Positions 19,649 through 29,546 of a DNA stretch of 47,671 bases are shown here, in pieces. Location of the stretch: the NCBI GenBank assembly GCA_021736255.1, contig JAIPGG010000011.1:1-47671 (forward strand). The letters are read 5' to 3'. The notes under the pieces are model-generated. The model searched no databases. It was not told where the DNA came from and saw only the letters and a list, made by a program, of their open reading frames with translations. The translations under genes were made by a program, and so were the position numbers. How positions within the stretch are numbered: position 1 is the stretch's first letter; every line of letters begins with the position of its first letter. Source of the DNA: Spirochaetales bacterium (GTDB lineage: Bacteria > Spirochaetota > Spirochaetia > JAIPGG01).

Positions 19649-21240
19649 TCTGAAAGCTCATGGATACCGATCTCTTTCATCCCCCGGACATAGGTCTCGA
19701 GCCTGTCTCCGATCGGTTCGCGCCAAGGGGGAGGGATCACATTCTCTCCGCCGAGCACACCGATAACCGTCATGATCTGTGCAGCATTGCAATCCACATC
19801 CTGGCCCTCCATAGAGATTATCTCGAGGGTCTTGCCGAAATCGCCCCCGCCGAACCAGAGGGCTACCACCTCCGCCGCAGCATTCGGGTAGGCATGCACC
19901 CAATTGTAACGGCGGTACTCGTACTCGCAGGCGCGCCAGGCCGTTTCCCAGTCGTTTGCATTCCGGCACTGCCGGAGGGCAAATTCCAGGACCGAACGAT
20001 ATTCGCTTTTTTCGGGGATCATGGCTATCGATGTCCGGACGATCTGTCGAACAGTCTCCTCATCCGCCGTGCTCCCGCCAAAAGCCAGGGAGACTATCAG
20101 GGCATTAAAGACCTCGCCGAGGACGCCGTTGTCCGCGTGAGAGACCCGCCCGTCTACCCAGGCCAGCCATGCGGCAGTTTCAGGCTCCGCCGGAGCCACA
20201 AGACCGCAAACCGCACCTCGCATCTGGGCTCCGATCCAGTCGGTAAAGGGATTGCCCGCCTGCGCACTTTCGGGCGGGGTCAAACCCGCTTTCAAATTCT
20301 CCAGGGCAATCAGCTCCGCCGACCAGCCGAAGGGAATCCGGGCGGCCCACTGTTCACCGATGGCACGGGAGGTCAGGCCTTTTGCCGTACCGGCCTCGGC
20401 AGACTGCCCGGTTTCACCGCCACCGCCGGCCTCTTCGACCGCCAGAAGAAAAGCCAACTCGAAGGTGATATCGTCATTGAGCGTACTGGGAGGATAGACA
20501 TAGGAATGGACCTCGCCGAATGCCTCGTGCAGCCGGTCGGTTGTGTAGCCTTCCAAGGCGGTTCCGTGAGCGCCGCCGATGATTTGGGCCAGCCATCCGG
20601 CGTAGACCCGCTCCAGATACTCATCTTCAGGCAGCGCCTCTTTCCGGGGTCCCGCCGGGGAGAGTGGCCCGCCTGATGCGGGTGTTCCCTCTGCCGAAGC
20701 TTTTGCTCCGTTGGAACTTGCAGCCGCAGCAAAGTCCGCTGCAGCAGAAAAATCCATATCCCGCCGAACCTCTTCCCAGCTCGTGTAATGGCGGAACCGC
20801 CAATACCCCGAATCGGGATCCTTCTCCGCCCTGCGCCACAATGCCCGCATTCTCAGGGCCTGACGCTGCAGCTCGATCGAGTCGTCTGACTCCAGCGCCT
20901 TGAATCCCTCCTCGGCAATCTTCCTCCATTCGGGATCCACTCGGTAGCCCCGGTTCTCCAGGGCCTGCACACCGGCCACCAAAAGGTGTTCGGGAGCTCC
21001 CGAACCGGGAACCTTCGACCTCCACAGCATCGAGGCAAGCCCGTCCTGAAACGACTCGAGCCGGCCCATGAGCTCCCAGGACCGGTCTTCGGCCTGCCCC
21101 TCAGGGGGACGGGAGGCCTGGAGGGTCTCGAGCTCTATTTCCCAGGCAGCCTTTTTTGGACTGAGGGAGACCCCGTCGATCTTCAGCTTTCGCGAGCTGC
21201 CTCCGGCGTCTTTCTTAGCATCCATGCCTCGTTCGTTCAC
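19618..21240 (-). CDS. ADP-ribosylglycohydrolase (DraG/ARH) family protein with long N-terminal extension
   Basis: GGAHGTALEGY...STLNDDITFELAFL and C-terminal GQDVDCNAAQIMTVIGVLGG metal-binding motifs. Confidence 0.85.
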   Translation of the reverse strand: MNERGMDAKKDAGGSSRKLKIDGVSLSPKKAAWEIELETLQASRPPEGQAEDRSWELMGRLESFQDGLASMLWRSKVPGSGAPEHLLVAGVQALENRGYRVDPEWRKIAEEGFKALESDDSIELQRQALRMRALWRRAEKDPDSGYWRFRHYTSWEEVRRDMDFSAAADFAAAASSNGAKASAEGTPASGGPLSPAGPRKEALPEDEYLERVYAGWLAQIIGGAHGTALEGYTTDRLHEAFGEVHSYVYPPSTLNDDITFELAFLLAVEEAGGGGETGQSAEAGTAKGLTSRAIGEQWAARIPFGWSAELIALENLKAGLTPPESAQAGNPFTDWIGAQMRGAVCGLVAPAEPETAAWLAWVDGRVSHADNGVLGEVFNALIVSLAFGGSTADEETVRQIVRTSIAMIPEKSEYRSVLEFALRQCRNANDWETAWRACEYEYRRYNWVHAYPNAAAEVVALWFGGGDFGKTLEIISMEGQDVDCNAAQIMTVIGVLGGENVIPPPWREPIGDRLETYVRGMKEIGIHELSEWTVKISRLL

Positions 21241-21252
21241 TTCCTCACCCCT

Positions 21253-22611
21253 TCACTTATTGTCATAGGTCTGCATCGGTCCTCCCCCTCTGTCCTTCAA
21301 AAGCGAGGAACCGTGCTCGGCGATTTCGTGAAAGAGGTCGTCGATATCAACAGTTAGCAGCCTTCCCTCGTGGACCACGACCCTCCCGTCTACAATTACT
21401 TTTTCGATATTCCGCTCACAGAGGGAGTAAAGAATATTTGCCCAGATATTGTGAACAGGCTGCATATTCGCCGTCTCCGGATTGATCAAGAGCAGATCAG
21501 CGGGAGCACCCGGAACGATGTCTCCATACTGCTTTGTCCCGAGGACCCGGCCGCCGCCGCACAGAAGCGGTATCATCTCTTCAATCTTCCCTGATTCCGC
21601 ACTGCCGCTCGAGGCTTTGGCAAGCAAAGCGGCATCCCGGCCCACCTCGAATATATTCATTGTATTATTCGATGCCGCCCCGTCACTGCCCAGACCGATT
21701 CGGATGCCGTTTTTCAGAGCCCTGGGGGCCAGGTCTTTCACGTCCCCGAACTTTAGATACGTTTTGGCACAGTGGGCAATCCCGCTTTGCCGGTCTGCAA
21801 TCAGGTCCAGGTCCTCGTCGGTGGCATGGTAGGCATGGGCAAGGATCGTACCCGGGCGCAGTACCCCCGTATCGGCAAGAACCTGAACCGGTGTTTTTCC
21901 CCGGTCAGCAAGGCTGCGGCGCACCTGGTCCGGCTCTTCAGAAACATGGATATGCATCGGCAGTTTCAACTTCTCTGAGGCTTCCGCCACCCGCTTCAGA
22001 AAATCATCCGGACACAGGTAGGGAGAGTGAGGGCCGAGCGATATAGATATTCGACTGTTGCGACCCGAGTAATCGGCGCTGAAAGCAAGAGCCCGTTCGA
22101 GCTGGGCATCGGCCTGTTCCCCGACCCCGAAAACCGCCCAAGCCAGATTCGCCCGGATACCCGATTCCTCGAAGGCCTGAAACACCCGTTCCATGGAGAA
22201 ATAATGATCGGCAACCGTGGTCACTCCCGCCCGCAGCATCTCGGCAGCGCCCAAAAGGCTTCCCAGGTAGACACCGTCCGGGGTGAGGTTGCGTTCGTAC
22301 ATCCAAATATATTTATTAAACCAGTCTTCAGGCACTGCGTCTTCCGCGGATCCACGCAGGAGGGTCATCGCCGTGTGTGCGTGGGTGTTTACCAGCCCCG
22401 GCATCAGATAGCGGCCGGTACCGTCGATCACCTGCTCATCGGTTTCCGGCCGCACCGGCTTGCCTCCACCGGGCACAGAACCCTTTCCGGTTTTTCCACC
22501 CTCGAGGTCCTTGCCCACGGCGGCGATTTTGCCGTTGCGTATCAGAACATCCACTTCGGTGCGGACATCCACACTGGCACAAGAGAGAGCTGTAACATTT
22601 CGAATCAACAT
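21253..22611 (-). CDS. Amidohydrolase, SsnA/MTA-SAH deaminase-like
   Basis: MPGLVNTHAHTAMTLLRG, MHIHVSEEPDQVRRSL, ILAHAYHAT, GLGSDGAASNNTMNIFEVGR. Confidence 0.9.
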   Translation of the reverse strand: MLIRNVTALSCASVDVRTEVDVLIRNGKIAAVGKDLEGGKTGKGSVPGGGKPVRPETDEQVIDGTGRYLMPGLVNTHAHTAMTLLRGSAEDAVPEDWFNKYIWMYERNLTPDGVYLGSLLGAAEMLRAGVTTVADHYFSMERVFQAFEESGIRANLAWAVFGVGEQADAQLERALAFSADYSGRNSRISISLGPHSPYLCPDDFLKRVAEASEKLKLPMHIHVSEEPDQVRRSLADRGKTPVQVLADTGVLRPGTILAHAYHATDEDLDLIADRQSGIAHCAKTYLKFGDVKDLAPRALKNGIRIGLGSDGAASNNTMNIFEVGRDAALLAKASSGSAESGKIEEMIPLLCGGGRVLGTKQYGDIVPGAPADLLLINPETANMQPVHNIWANILYSLCERNIEKVIVDGRVVVHEGRLLTVDIDDLFHEIAEHGSSLLKDRGGGPMQTYDNK

Positions 22612-22733
22612 AGCTTCGATTGTAACGGTTCACGGCAGACTGTCAAATCTTCTCTTCCTGAGATGCCGCCTGCGTTGTCGGAAAGCATAAACCTAGCTCG
22701 CTGCCTCAGCCCTCAAAAAGAAAGAGAGCCTCC

Positions 22734-23804
22734 TCAAGGAAGCGACTCGTGTGCGGCAAGCATGCCGGTCGGGACAAGCCCCGCCTTCCCAGGCAACAGT
22801 GCCTGTACGGCAGCAGCAGCTTCCTCGGATATTTCGCTTCCTCCCAGAGGGTCGGCAATGGAACGGCGGACTGAGAGCATGTTTCCCCATGCAATCTCGT
22901 AATCTTCCGCCTCGACTCTGGCATCCTTCAGACTACGGTAATGCTCTACCAAAGGGCGGAGGTTTCTGCTCTGCTTTTCATCCTGCTTCTTATCCAAAAA
23001 GACATCGAGTTCGATCAGGGAAAGGATAGGCTGCGCTTCATTTAAGCCGGCAAACCAGTTATTCTTGATTGTAAAACTTCTTTCGTGCACATACTTCTGT
23101 TCTTGCGGGTAGAGGTAAGGGATATGCACCGGTATCCCGGCAGTTTCATCTTCGCCGACCTCCACCATTTGTGAATAGAGCTGAAATCCCGAGTCGACCT
23201 CTTCGACGATCACCTCGTAATTGTCTGCCGGGATCCTCTCGAGAGCGGTGATGTTTTCTCCCATATCGTTCCCGTCAACGGTCACCCGGTAATCCCGGTT
23301 CTCTCCGCTCGTGGTAAACGCCAGGGATCCGAAGGCTACAACCTGTTCGGTAAATCCTTCGAGCAAACGCACAACAAGGAAATCGGTGAGATCAAAAATT
23401 CCGAGATACCCCCCAGCTTCTCCGTCCACAACAACCATTTCCCGTTCTTCTGCCGCGTTGTACACCGAAAGCGAAACCTTGATCGAATCCCCGGTCTCGG
23501 TAATGGTTCCGGAAAGCAGGTTGTCCACGGAAAACCGATCTACCGCAGCTTCGGCGGTTTCGATCCCCGGCCAGGAATCTTTCGGTACCGGTTTGAACTC
23601 ATAACCTTTCATCAGCGTGAACGTAGTCGACAGAATATCTTCGACTACCGAAGCGAGCTGCTCGGCCTGCACCGAACCGCCATGTCCGATGGGGCGAAGG
23701 GTTACACTCGCCTTCTGCTGGGCAAAGGCCGGCAGGCCGAACAGAAAGAAGAGCACAATACTAAAAAGGAGGAATCGTCGAAACAGAACCGCCTTCTTTA
23801 TCAT
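22734..23804 (-). CDS. Exported protein of unknown function
   Basis: Internal start MIKKAVLFRRFLLFSIVLFFLFGLPAFAQQ gives signal peptide; overlaps upstream lipoprotein gene (stop at 23801). Confidence 0.7.
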   Translation of the reverse strand: MIKKAVLFRRFLLFSIVLFFLFGLPAFAQQKASVTLRPIGHGGSVQAEQLASVVEDILSTTFTLMKGYEFKPVPKDSWPGIETAEAAVDRFSVDNLLSGTITETGDSIKVSLSVYNAAEEREMVVVDGEAGGYLGIFDLTDFLVVRLLEGFTEQVVAFGSLAFTTSGENRDYRVTVDGNDMGENITALERIPADNYEVIVEEVDSGFQLYSQMVEVGEDETAGIPVHIPYLYPQEQKYVHERSFTIKNNWFAGLNEAQPILSLIELDVFLDKKQDEKQSRNLRPLVEHYRSLKDARVEAEDYEIAWGNMLSVRRSIADPLGGSEISEEAAAAVQALLPGKAGLVPTGMLAAHESLP

Positions 23805-24865
23805 GGCGAATCTTCCTCCAGACGCAGAGACACGGTACGCTCCACTCCGCCTTGAGGTTTTTCTTCCCCGCCGAAGTGCATACACCCCCCGAAGAGCCGA
23901 TCATAGGAGGGAGAATAGAAAAGTCCCTCCAGAGACTCCCGATCCATTTCGCCTGCAGCAGGAAGCACGATGAGGGCATAATGGTCGATTCTGTCGGTGA
24001 ATATCTTCAGAGCAATTACCGCCTGCTTCCCGCCGGTAGTCAGGCGATAATCGATCGTCGCCATATCGTTATCCACTAGACGTCTGAGTCTGCCGGATAT
24101 TGCCTCTTCTGCCGGCAGACTGGCCCCAGTTGAACTGTTGCTGGTTGAACCGTTGTTGGTTGAGTCGAAAAACCGTTCCCACTCACTCGGCATCTCCCGG
24201 CCGGAAAGCATGAAGACCGCTCCACTTTCACTGTTGTGAAGGGCAAAGCCCTTCCCGGTATCCGAATACCAGGCCCACGAGGTATCGAGTGAATGAAAGG
24301 TATACAAATCACGAATACGTACGTCTTGTCCGAAATACCCGAAATCCATATAGGGTATCAGCGCTCTTCCCCCTGCCGTTCCGAGAGCAACTAAATAACT
24401 GCCGAGCAGGTCCACCGTTACCAATATCCTTTCCAGCTCCTGCCGGAACACCGCTGCCTCATGTTCACCGAACGAGCCTGCAGCCTCCTGTAATATCTCG
24501 GAATTCATAGAGCGCGAAAGGGCCCTCCCCAGCCCGCTCAGACTCTGCTCCTTCTCGCCGTCCTCCGGCTCCATAGCCAAGAGCTCGAGCACCACCTCAC
24601 CCTCAGCATTAAAAACCGAGAGCTTATTCTGTTTCACCTCCCGCAGTACCCGCCAGGAATCCGGCAACGGGAAAACCATATGTCTTGTCTGTAACACACC
24701 CCGCATACCGGGGGCATCCCCGAACAGATCCGAATCAGCAGTCTGTTCTTTTACGGCCGGCCCTTCTGCAGCATCAGGCCCGCGCCCCACGGTTGCACAG
24801 GAAACAAACAGGAGAAAAATCAAGACAGCAGATCCAAAAATAAAAACGGAAAAGCGGCGATACAT
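23801..24865 (-). CDS. Lipoprotein of unknown function
   Basis: MYRRFSVFIFGSAVLIFLLFVSCATVGRG lipobox; SD AAGGA upstream. Confidence 0.7.
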   Translation of the reverse strand: MYRRFSVFIFGSAVLIFLLFVSCATVGRGPDAAEGPAVKEQTADSDLFGDAPGMRGVLQTRHMVFPLPDSWRVLREVKQNKLSVFNAEGEVVLELLAMEPEDGEKEQSLSGLGRALSRSMNSEILQEAAGSFGEHEAAVFRQELERILVTVDLLGSYLVALGTAGGRALIPYMDFGYFGQDVRIRDLYTFHSLDTSWAWYSDTGKGFALHNSESGAVFMLSGREMPSEWERFFDSTNNGSTSNSSTGASLPAEEAISGRLRRLVDNDMATIDYRLTTGGKQAVIALKIFTDRIDHYALIVLPAAGEMDRESLEGLFYSPSYDRLFGGCMHFGGEEKPQGGVERTVSLRLEEDSP

Positions 24866-24935
24866 GCTAATGATCCTTTTTCGAAAAGCTTAACCGATCT
24901 CCCACCCCGTTGCAAATTATGGTAGTATAGGATCT

Positions 24936-26597
24936 ATGGGAAAAGACGGCCGGATCGGGTCAAACCAGATCAACGAAGTCCTCCTCATCGGAACTCGGGA
25001 CACCAAGGATGAGGACCTCCAGTTTCTCCGCCGCCGCCTGGAAGAACAGGGATACCCGGTCACCCTAATCGACATCGGTGTTCTGGGTTCAGAAAATGAG
25101 GGCCGGGGCGGCACCCCGGCACAGGTCGACACCCCAGCACAGGTCGATGCCCCAGCACAGGTCGGCACCTCAGCACAGGACGACACCCCAGCACAGGCCG
25201 ACGCCTCAAAAACCGGCCGGGCCCAACCCAGTGCCCAAACACAGGTCTCCCCAGACAAACCCCGGTCCCGGGTAATTCCCGCCTCTCAAGTGGCCGAGGC
25301 CGGCGGATCGGAATTGAGCACACTGCAGCACAAGCAGGACAAAACCCTGGCCATGGAGGTCATGCAGCGGGGACTGGTCCAGGTCGTCGGGGAGCTTCGA
25401 AAAAGCGGAGACCCGGCCGGGGTAATGGCCGTCGGCGGGGGAGCCGGCACATCCATCTGCACCGCTGCCATGCGGACCCTTCCCCTCGGTATACCCAAAA
25501 TCATGATCACCACCCTCGCCTCCGGCGACACCCGACAGTACCTCGAAGAGAGCGACATCATTTTGTTTCCCTCTATCGTGGACATTGCCGGGGTCAACAG
25601 CATCAGCGCCGGGGTGTATTCCCGGGCGGCAGGAGCGCTGGCCGGCATGATCGAGGCGAACAGTACCGAAACAGCCGTTCAGCCCGGGGCCGTTGCCGAA
25701 AAAACCGGCAAACACACGAACGGGCGTAATCCTGCGAATCTGCCGGTCATCGCCGCCACCATGTTCGGCAACACCACCACCGCCGTCGAGCAGTGCCGCA
25801 GCCGCATTGAAGAGCACGGAGGCTACCAGTTCCTGATCTTCCACGCCACCGGCACCGGCGGAAAGACCATGGAGGCCCTGATCAGTCAGGGGGCAATCCA
25901 GGGACTCCTGGACATAACCACCACCGAACTCGCCGACGAGCTCGCGGGGGGAGTCCTGTCGGCAGGTTCCGAACGGCTCAAGGCCGCAGCCGGGCAGGGA
26001 ATCCCCCAGATCGTGGCCCCCGGCTGCCTGGACATGGTCAATTTCTGGAAACCCGAAACCGTCCCCGAGATTTATAAGGATCGCCTGTTCTACCGGTGGA
26101 ACCCCGGGGTCACCCTCATGCGGACAAACCCTGAGGAAAACGAACGCCTCGGGCGAACCATTGCTGAACGCCTGAACCGTGCAGATCGGCAGCAGGAACC
26201 CGCCGGGCCGGCGGCCCAAGCAAACAGCCTTTCCGGCACACCATCCGGGGCAGCACCACCGCCCCCGATACAGATCTTGCTTCCCCTCCGGGGGCTCTCC
26301 CAGCTCGACTGCCCGGCAGACCGGGGAGAGGCGGCAGGTCCCTTCTGGTGGCCCGAGGCCGACCGGGCCCTCTTCGACAGCATCAAGAAACACATCGATC
26401 CGCAAATCCAGGTGATCGAGATCGATGCAAATATCAACGACCCGGCCTTCGCCGAAGCGGCCGGCAGGGCGCTGCCGGCGATGATGCAGGCCGGCATGAC
26501 GATACCTGCCACCCACCAACAGGACGATGCAGCCCAACAAAACGGCGGTCGGCCCGGTACCACAAACAATACAACCAACACAATCAACAAGGAGTAA
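24936..26597 (+). CDS. Tm-1-like ATP-binding protein (UPF0261 family)
   Basis: VLLIGTRDTKDEDLQFLRRRLEEQGYPVTLIDIGVLG; GVMAVGGGAGTSICTAAMRTLPLGIPKIMITTLASGDT; FHATGTGGKTMEALI. Confidence 0.88.
   Translation: MGKDGRIGSNQINEVLLIGTRDTKDEDLQFLRRRLEEQGYPVTLIDIGVLGSENEGRGGTPAQVDTPAQVDAPAQVGTSAQDDTPAQADASKTGRAQPSAQTQVSPDKPRSRVIPASQVAEAGGSELSTLQHKQDKTLAMEVMQRGLVQVVGELRKSGDPAGVMAVGGGAGTSICTAAMRTLPLGIPKIMITTLASGDTRQYLEESDIILFPSIVDIAGVNSISAGVYSRAAGALAGMIEANSTETAVQPGAVAEKTGKHTNGRNPANLPVIAATMFGNTTTAVEQCRSRIEEHGGYQFLIFHATGTGGKTMEALISQGAIQGLLDITTTELADELAGGVLSAGSERLKAAAGQGIPQIVAPGCLDMVNFWKPETVPEIYKDRLFYRWNPGVTLMRTNPEENERLGRTIAERLNRADRQQEPAGPAAQANSLSGTPSGAAPPPPIQILLPLRGLSQLDCPADRGEAAGPFWWPEADRALFDSIKKHIDPQIQVIEIDANINDPAFAEAAGRALPAMMQAGMTIPATHQQDDAAQQNGGRPGTTNNTTNTINKE
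25112..25206 (+). repeat. 18-bp in-frame tandem repeat (about 5 imperfect copies of CACCCCAGCACAGGTCGA, encoding PAQVDT-type units)
   Basis: cac cccggcacaggtcgac / accccagcacaggtcgat / gccccagcacaggtcggc / acctcagcacaggacgac / accccagcacaggccgac. Confidence 0.85.
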
Positions 26598-26601
26598 CTA
26601 C

Positions 26602-27432
26602 ATGCCCTTTATCGAACGACAAACAGCCCTCGAACGATTCCGCGCCTCCGTAGAAGAAGGCAGACCCCTGCTCGGATGCGGAGCCGGCACCGGCATCTCC
26701 GCCAAATTCGCCGAGCGCGGCGGTACCGACATGATCATCATCTACAACTCCGGTCGTTTCCGGATGGCAGGCCGCGGCTCTATGTCCGGCCTTATGCCCT
26801 ACGGGGATGCCAACGCCATCGTCGTCGATATGGCCGCCGAGGTCCTGCCGGTGGTCGACCACACCCCCGTCCTCGCCGGGGTCTGCGGAACCGACCCCTT
26901 CCGGATCATGCCCGTCTTTCTGCGCAGACTCAAGGAAATGGGCTTCGACGGGGTCCAGAACTTTCCCACCGTCGGTCTGTACGACGGGATGTTCCGGCAG
27001 AACCTAGAAGAGACCGGTATTAGTTTCGATCTGGAAGTAGAGATGATCCGGGAGGCTCATCATCTGGATATGCTCACCTGCCCCTATGTCTTCAACGAAA
27101 GCGAAGCGCAGAAAATGGCCGGTGCCGGCGCGGACATCATCGTCGCCCACATGGGCACCACCAACAAGGGCTCCATCGGCGCACAGACCACCATCAGCCT
27201 CGACCAAGCAGCCGAGCGCATCCAGTCGATACGCAACACCGCCGCCGCCGAAAACCCCGACGTCCTGGTCATCTGCCACGGCGGTCCGATAGCCGAACCC
27301 GAAGATGCCCAGCACATCTTCCGGAACACCAGCGGCATTGCCGGTTTTTTCGGCGCATCGAGTATCGAACGTCTTGCAACCGAACGGGCCATCGAGGGCC
27401 AGACCAGAAAGTTCAAGGACCTCGATTTGTAG
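26602..27432 (+). CDS. Phosphoenolpyruvate hydrolase-like/Tm-1 C-domain TIM-barrel protein
   Basis: MPFIERQTALERFRASVEEGRPLLGCGAGTGISAKFAERGGTDMIIIYNSGRFRMAGRGSMSGLMPYGDAN; SD aaggagtaacta before ATG 26602 (ORF-track start at 26527 is upstream of this). Confidence 0.88.
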   Translation: MPFIERQTALERFRASVEEGRPLLGCGAGTGISAKFAERGGTDMIIIYNSGRFRMAGRGSMSGLMPYGDANAIVVDMAAEVLPVVDHTPVLAGVCGTDPFRIMPVFLRRLKEMGFDGVQNFPTVGLYDGMFRQNLEETGISFDLEVEMIREAHHLDMLTCPYVFNESEAQKMAGAGADIIVAHMGTTNKGSIGAQTTISLDQAAERIQSIRNTAAAENPDVLVICHGGPIAEPEDAQHIFRNTSGIAGFFGASSIERLATERAIEGQTRKFKDLDL

Positions 27433-27620
27433 GTGTCTCCGACGGCCGGATCCGGAATGCAGCCAAAACGGGCTCAGACCGAAGGCCGGCCGCTACCGGA
27501 ATGCAGCCCGCCCGACCACAGCCTCATGATCACCCGGGATCAGGCCGCAGTCCGGCCTCCCCGGAATACAGGCCCACTTAATGGTTCAAAGCTTGTGTAA
27601 ATACGCCGATACTAAGACTG

Positions 27621-28145
27621 ATGAATGAATCAGCCGTTTCCCCCCAATCACAACAGCAGACATCCCGCAGCCATTCGGCTTCATCAACCCCCTCAGCGGG
27701 ACTTGAGACCAGCGAGTACATTCCCGGACTCGAAGCCCATCTTACCCGGGTACGCGAGCTATTCCGGATCTATTTCGACAACAGCTGGTTCGTCGGCATT
27801 CTCGAACGGATGTCCTTCAACTCCCTCACTCTGCACGAAATCCGCCGGATGCTGGAAATGCGAAGCTCCTACGTCACCGATTCCTATCGCCTGCTTACCG
27901 GAGTCAGGGCCCTCGAGGAACTCGTAGCCTTTACCCGCCGCTACGTTCTCCCGGTTATTCGCGACGAACTGGGGGTCTCGGGCTTTACTCGTCACAAGAA
28001 CCGCAGCCAGGACCCAATCACCCAGGTAGTCAAAGGCCTCTTTTCCGCCACCTTTCCGGCAAACCTCATGCACCTCGAAGAGCTCACCACAGAGCTTACC
28101 GAAATGACCCGTCCCCTCTCGAGCCCCAAACACCGCAGCGCCTGA
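27621..28145 (+). CDS. Hypothetical helical protein
   Basis: 174-aa ORF, GC3-biased, promoter-like TTCAAA-17-GATACT immediately before ATG; no family recognised. Confidence 0.6.
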   Translation: MNESAVSPQSQQQTSRSHSASSTPSAGLETSEYIPGLEAHLTRVRELFRIYFDNSWFVGILERMSFNSLTLHEIRRMLEMRSSYVTDSYRLLTGVRALEELVAFTRRYVLPVIRDELGVSGFTRHKNRSQDPITQVVKGLFSATFPANLMHLEELTTELTEMTRPLSSPKHRSA

Positions 28146-28473
28146 GGCACGTGCAAAATCCGGGCGTGTCCCCGGCCGTTCCTGCCCTTTTCCGCCTCCG
28201 TGTTTGCAGACGACTGAGCATCCGGAACGGCCGAGGCCGGTGCAGCGCTGCCCGTTTCGCGCTGCATGCTCCAATTCCTCGGCGGCGCTGCTCCCGCCGG
28301 GCTCTCCCGCTCACTCCCGATCGCCGGCCCGGCGGGATCCGCCTGCGGGATTTCCTCTGCGGTCCCTCATTCGTTCTTCCCACCCTTCCTTCGCAGTCGG
28401 TTTCCGGACTATCGAATACGCCTGGAGCTGCTTATTGAAATCGTAGAGTTCACTCAGTTTTTGTAAAACAAAG

Positions 28474-28677
28474 TCAATTCGATTCATCTTGGAGCTTCTC
28501 TATATCCACAATATCCTGCTTCGAACTCCGCGCACGCTTAAGCAGGATCAAGTCTTCTTTCTGCACAACCCGGATCGAACCGGCTTCCGACTGCGCCTCA
28601 TATGCTCGATCGACCATTCCGATAATCTGCTGGTCCCCCGATACGAGGAGGTCGATAATCATGTGTTCATTTTTCAC
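28474..28677 (-). pseudogene. Probable remnant of a nucleotidyltransferase-type (TA-associated) protein
   Basis: IRVVQKEDLILLKRARSSKQDIVDIEKL matches the C-terminal style of such proteins; upstream minus-strand segment VFDEYSRT is in another frame and ends in TGA, consistent with frameshift. Confidence 0.4.
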
Positions 28678-28823
28678 GTTCTTGAATACTCATCGAATAC
28701 ATTCACCGGGAACCACCCATGGAATTATACCGTTGAACAAAGAAGAAATCAAAAACTATCCCCGCAAAGCCGTATCCCGGCTCTCTTGACCCTCCGGCCG
28801 GCTCACCGTAGAGTGGTCTCGTC

Positions 28824-29528
28824 ATGCCCATCCCCGAAACGAGCAATACAGCAACCCCCAGTACCGACAGGAAGCACCCCATAGAGAGCGTAGTATTCGA
28901 TTTCAACGGAACCCTCTTCTGGGACACCCGCCTGCACAATCAGGCCTGGGACCGCTTTTTGGAGCAGCACCACATCAGCCTTACCGACAGCGAGAAGCAC
29001 CGGATACTCCACGGCCGTTACAACGCCGATATCATGCAGATGCTCTTCGACCGGCCGCTCAGCGACCGGGAGATTGCCGGTTTCATCGAGGAGAAGGAGG
29101 GAATCTACCGCAGACTCTGCCTGGAACAGCACATGGAACTCGCCCCCGGCGCCGCCTGCTTCCTCGATTTTCTACAGGATCGGGGGTCCGCCTTTACCAT
29201 CGCCACCGCCTCGGGGTTGGGGAACCTGAATTTCTACTTCGAACACCTCGGCCTCGAACGCTGGTTCGATATGGGAAAGATCACCTACGACAACGGCACC
29301 CATCCCGGCAAACCCGATCCCGAGATATTCCTGGCCGCCATGGAGCTGATCGGCGCCGCCCCCCGCTCCACCATCATCTTCGAGGACTCGGAGAACGGCA
29401 TCCGCGCCGCCGAACGCACAGGCGCCGCCGAGGTTTACATCGTAAACTCGAACAACGAAGACTACTCTCGCTGGCCCCACCCGGTGATCACCGATTTCGA
29501 CCAGGTGGACCGCTCGTTTTTTTACTGA
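28824..29528 (+). CDS. HAD family hydrolase (beta-phosphoglucomutase-like)
   Basis: VVFDFNGTLFWDT motif I; FTIATASGLGNLNFYFEHLGL; GKPDPEIFLAAMELIG; IIFEDSENGIRAA. Confidence 0.92.
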   Translation: MPIPETSNTATPSTDRKHPIESVVFDFNGTLFWDTRLHNQAWDRFLEQHHISLTDSEKHRILHGRYNADIMQMLFDRPLSDREIAGFIEEKEGIYRRLCLEQHMELAPGAACFLDFLQDRGSAFTIATASGLGNLNFYFEHLGLERWFDMGKITYDNGTHPGKPDPEIFLAAMELIGAAPRSTIIFEDSENGIRAAERTGAAEVYIVNSNNEDYSRWPHPVITDFDQVDRSFFY

Positions 29529-29546
29529 CTCTTATCAGAACGAGTC

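Noticed and set aside
19660-20676. 338-aa plus-strand ORF opposite the ADP-ribosylglycohydrolase
   Set aside because: Antisense shadow due to high GC3 in the real gene.
25112-25206. Tandem repeat as a possible CRISPR array
   Set aside because: Units are contiguous 18-bp in-frame coding repeats without spacers.
25206-26540. 444-aa minus-strand ORF opposite the Tm-1-like gene
   Set aside because: Gly/Val/Asp-rich reverse-frame product; real gene on + has clear motifs.
27444-27580. Short repeated CCGGAATGCAGCC-type segments downstream of 27432
   Set aside because: Only two imperfect copies; too little for a repeat element or small RNA call.
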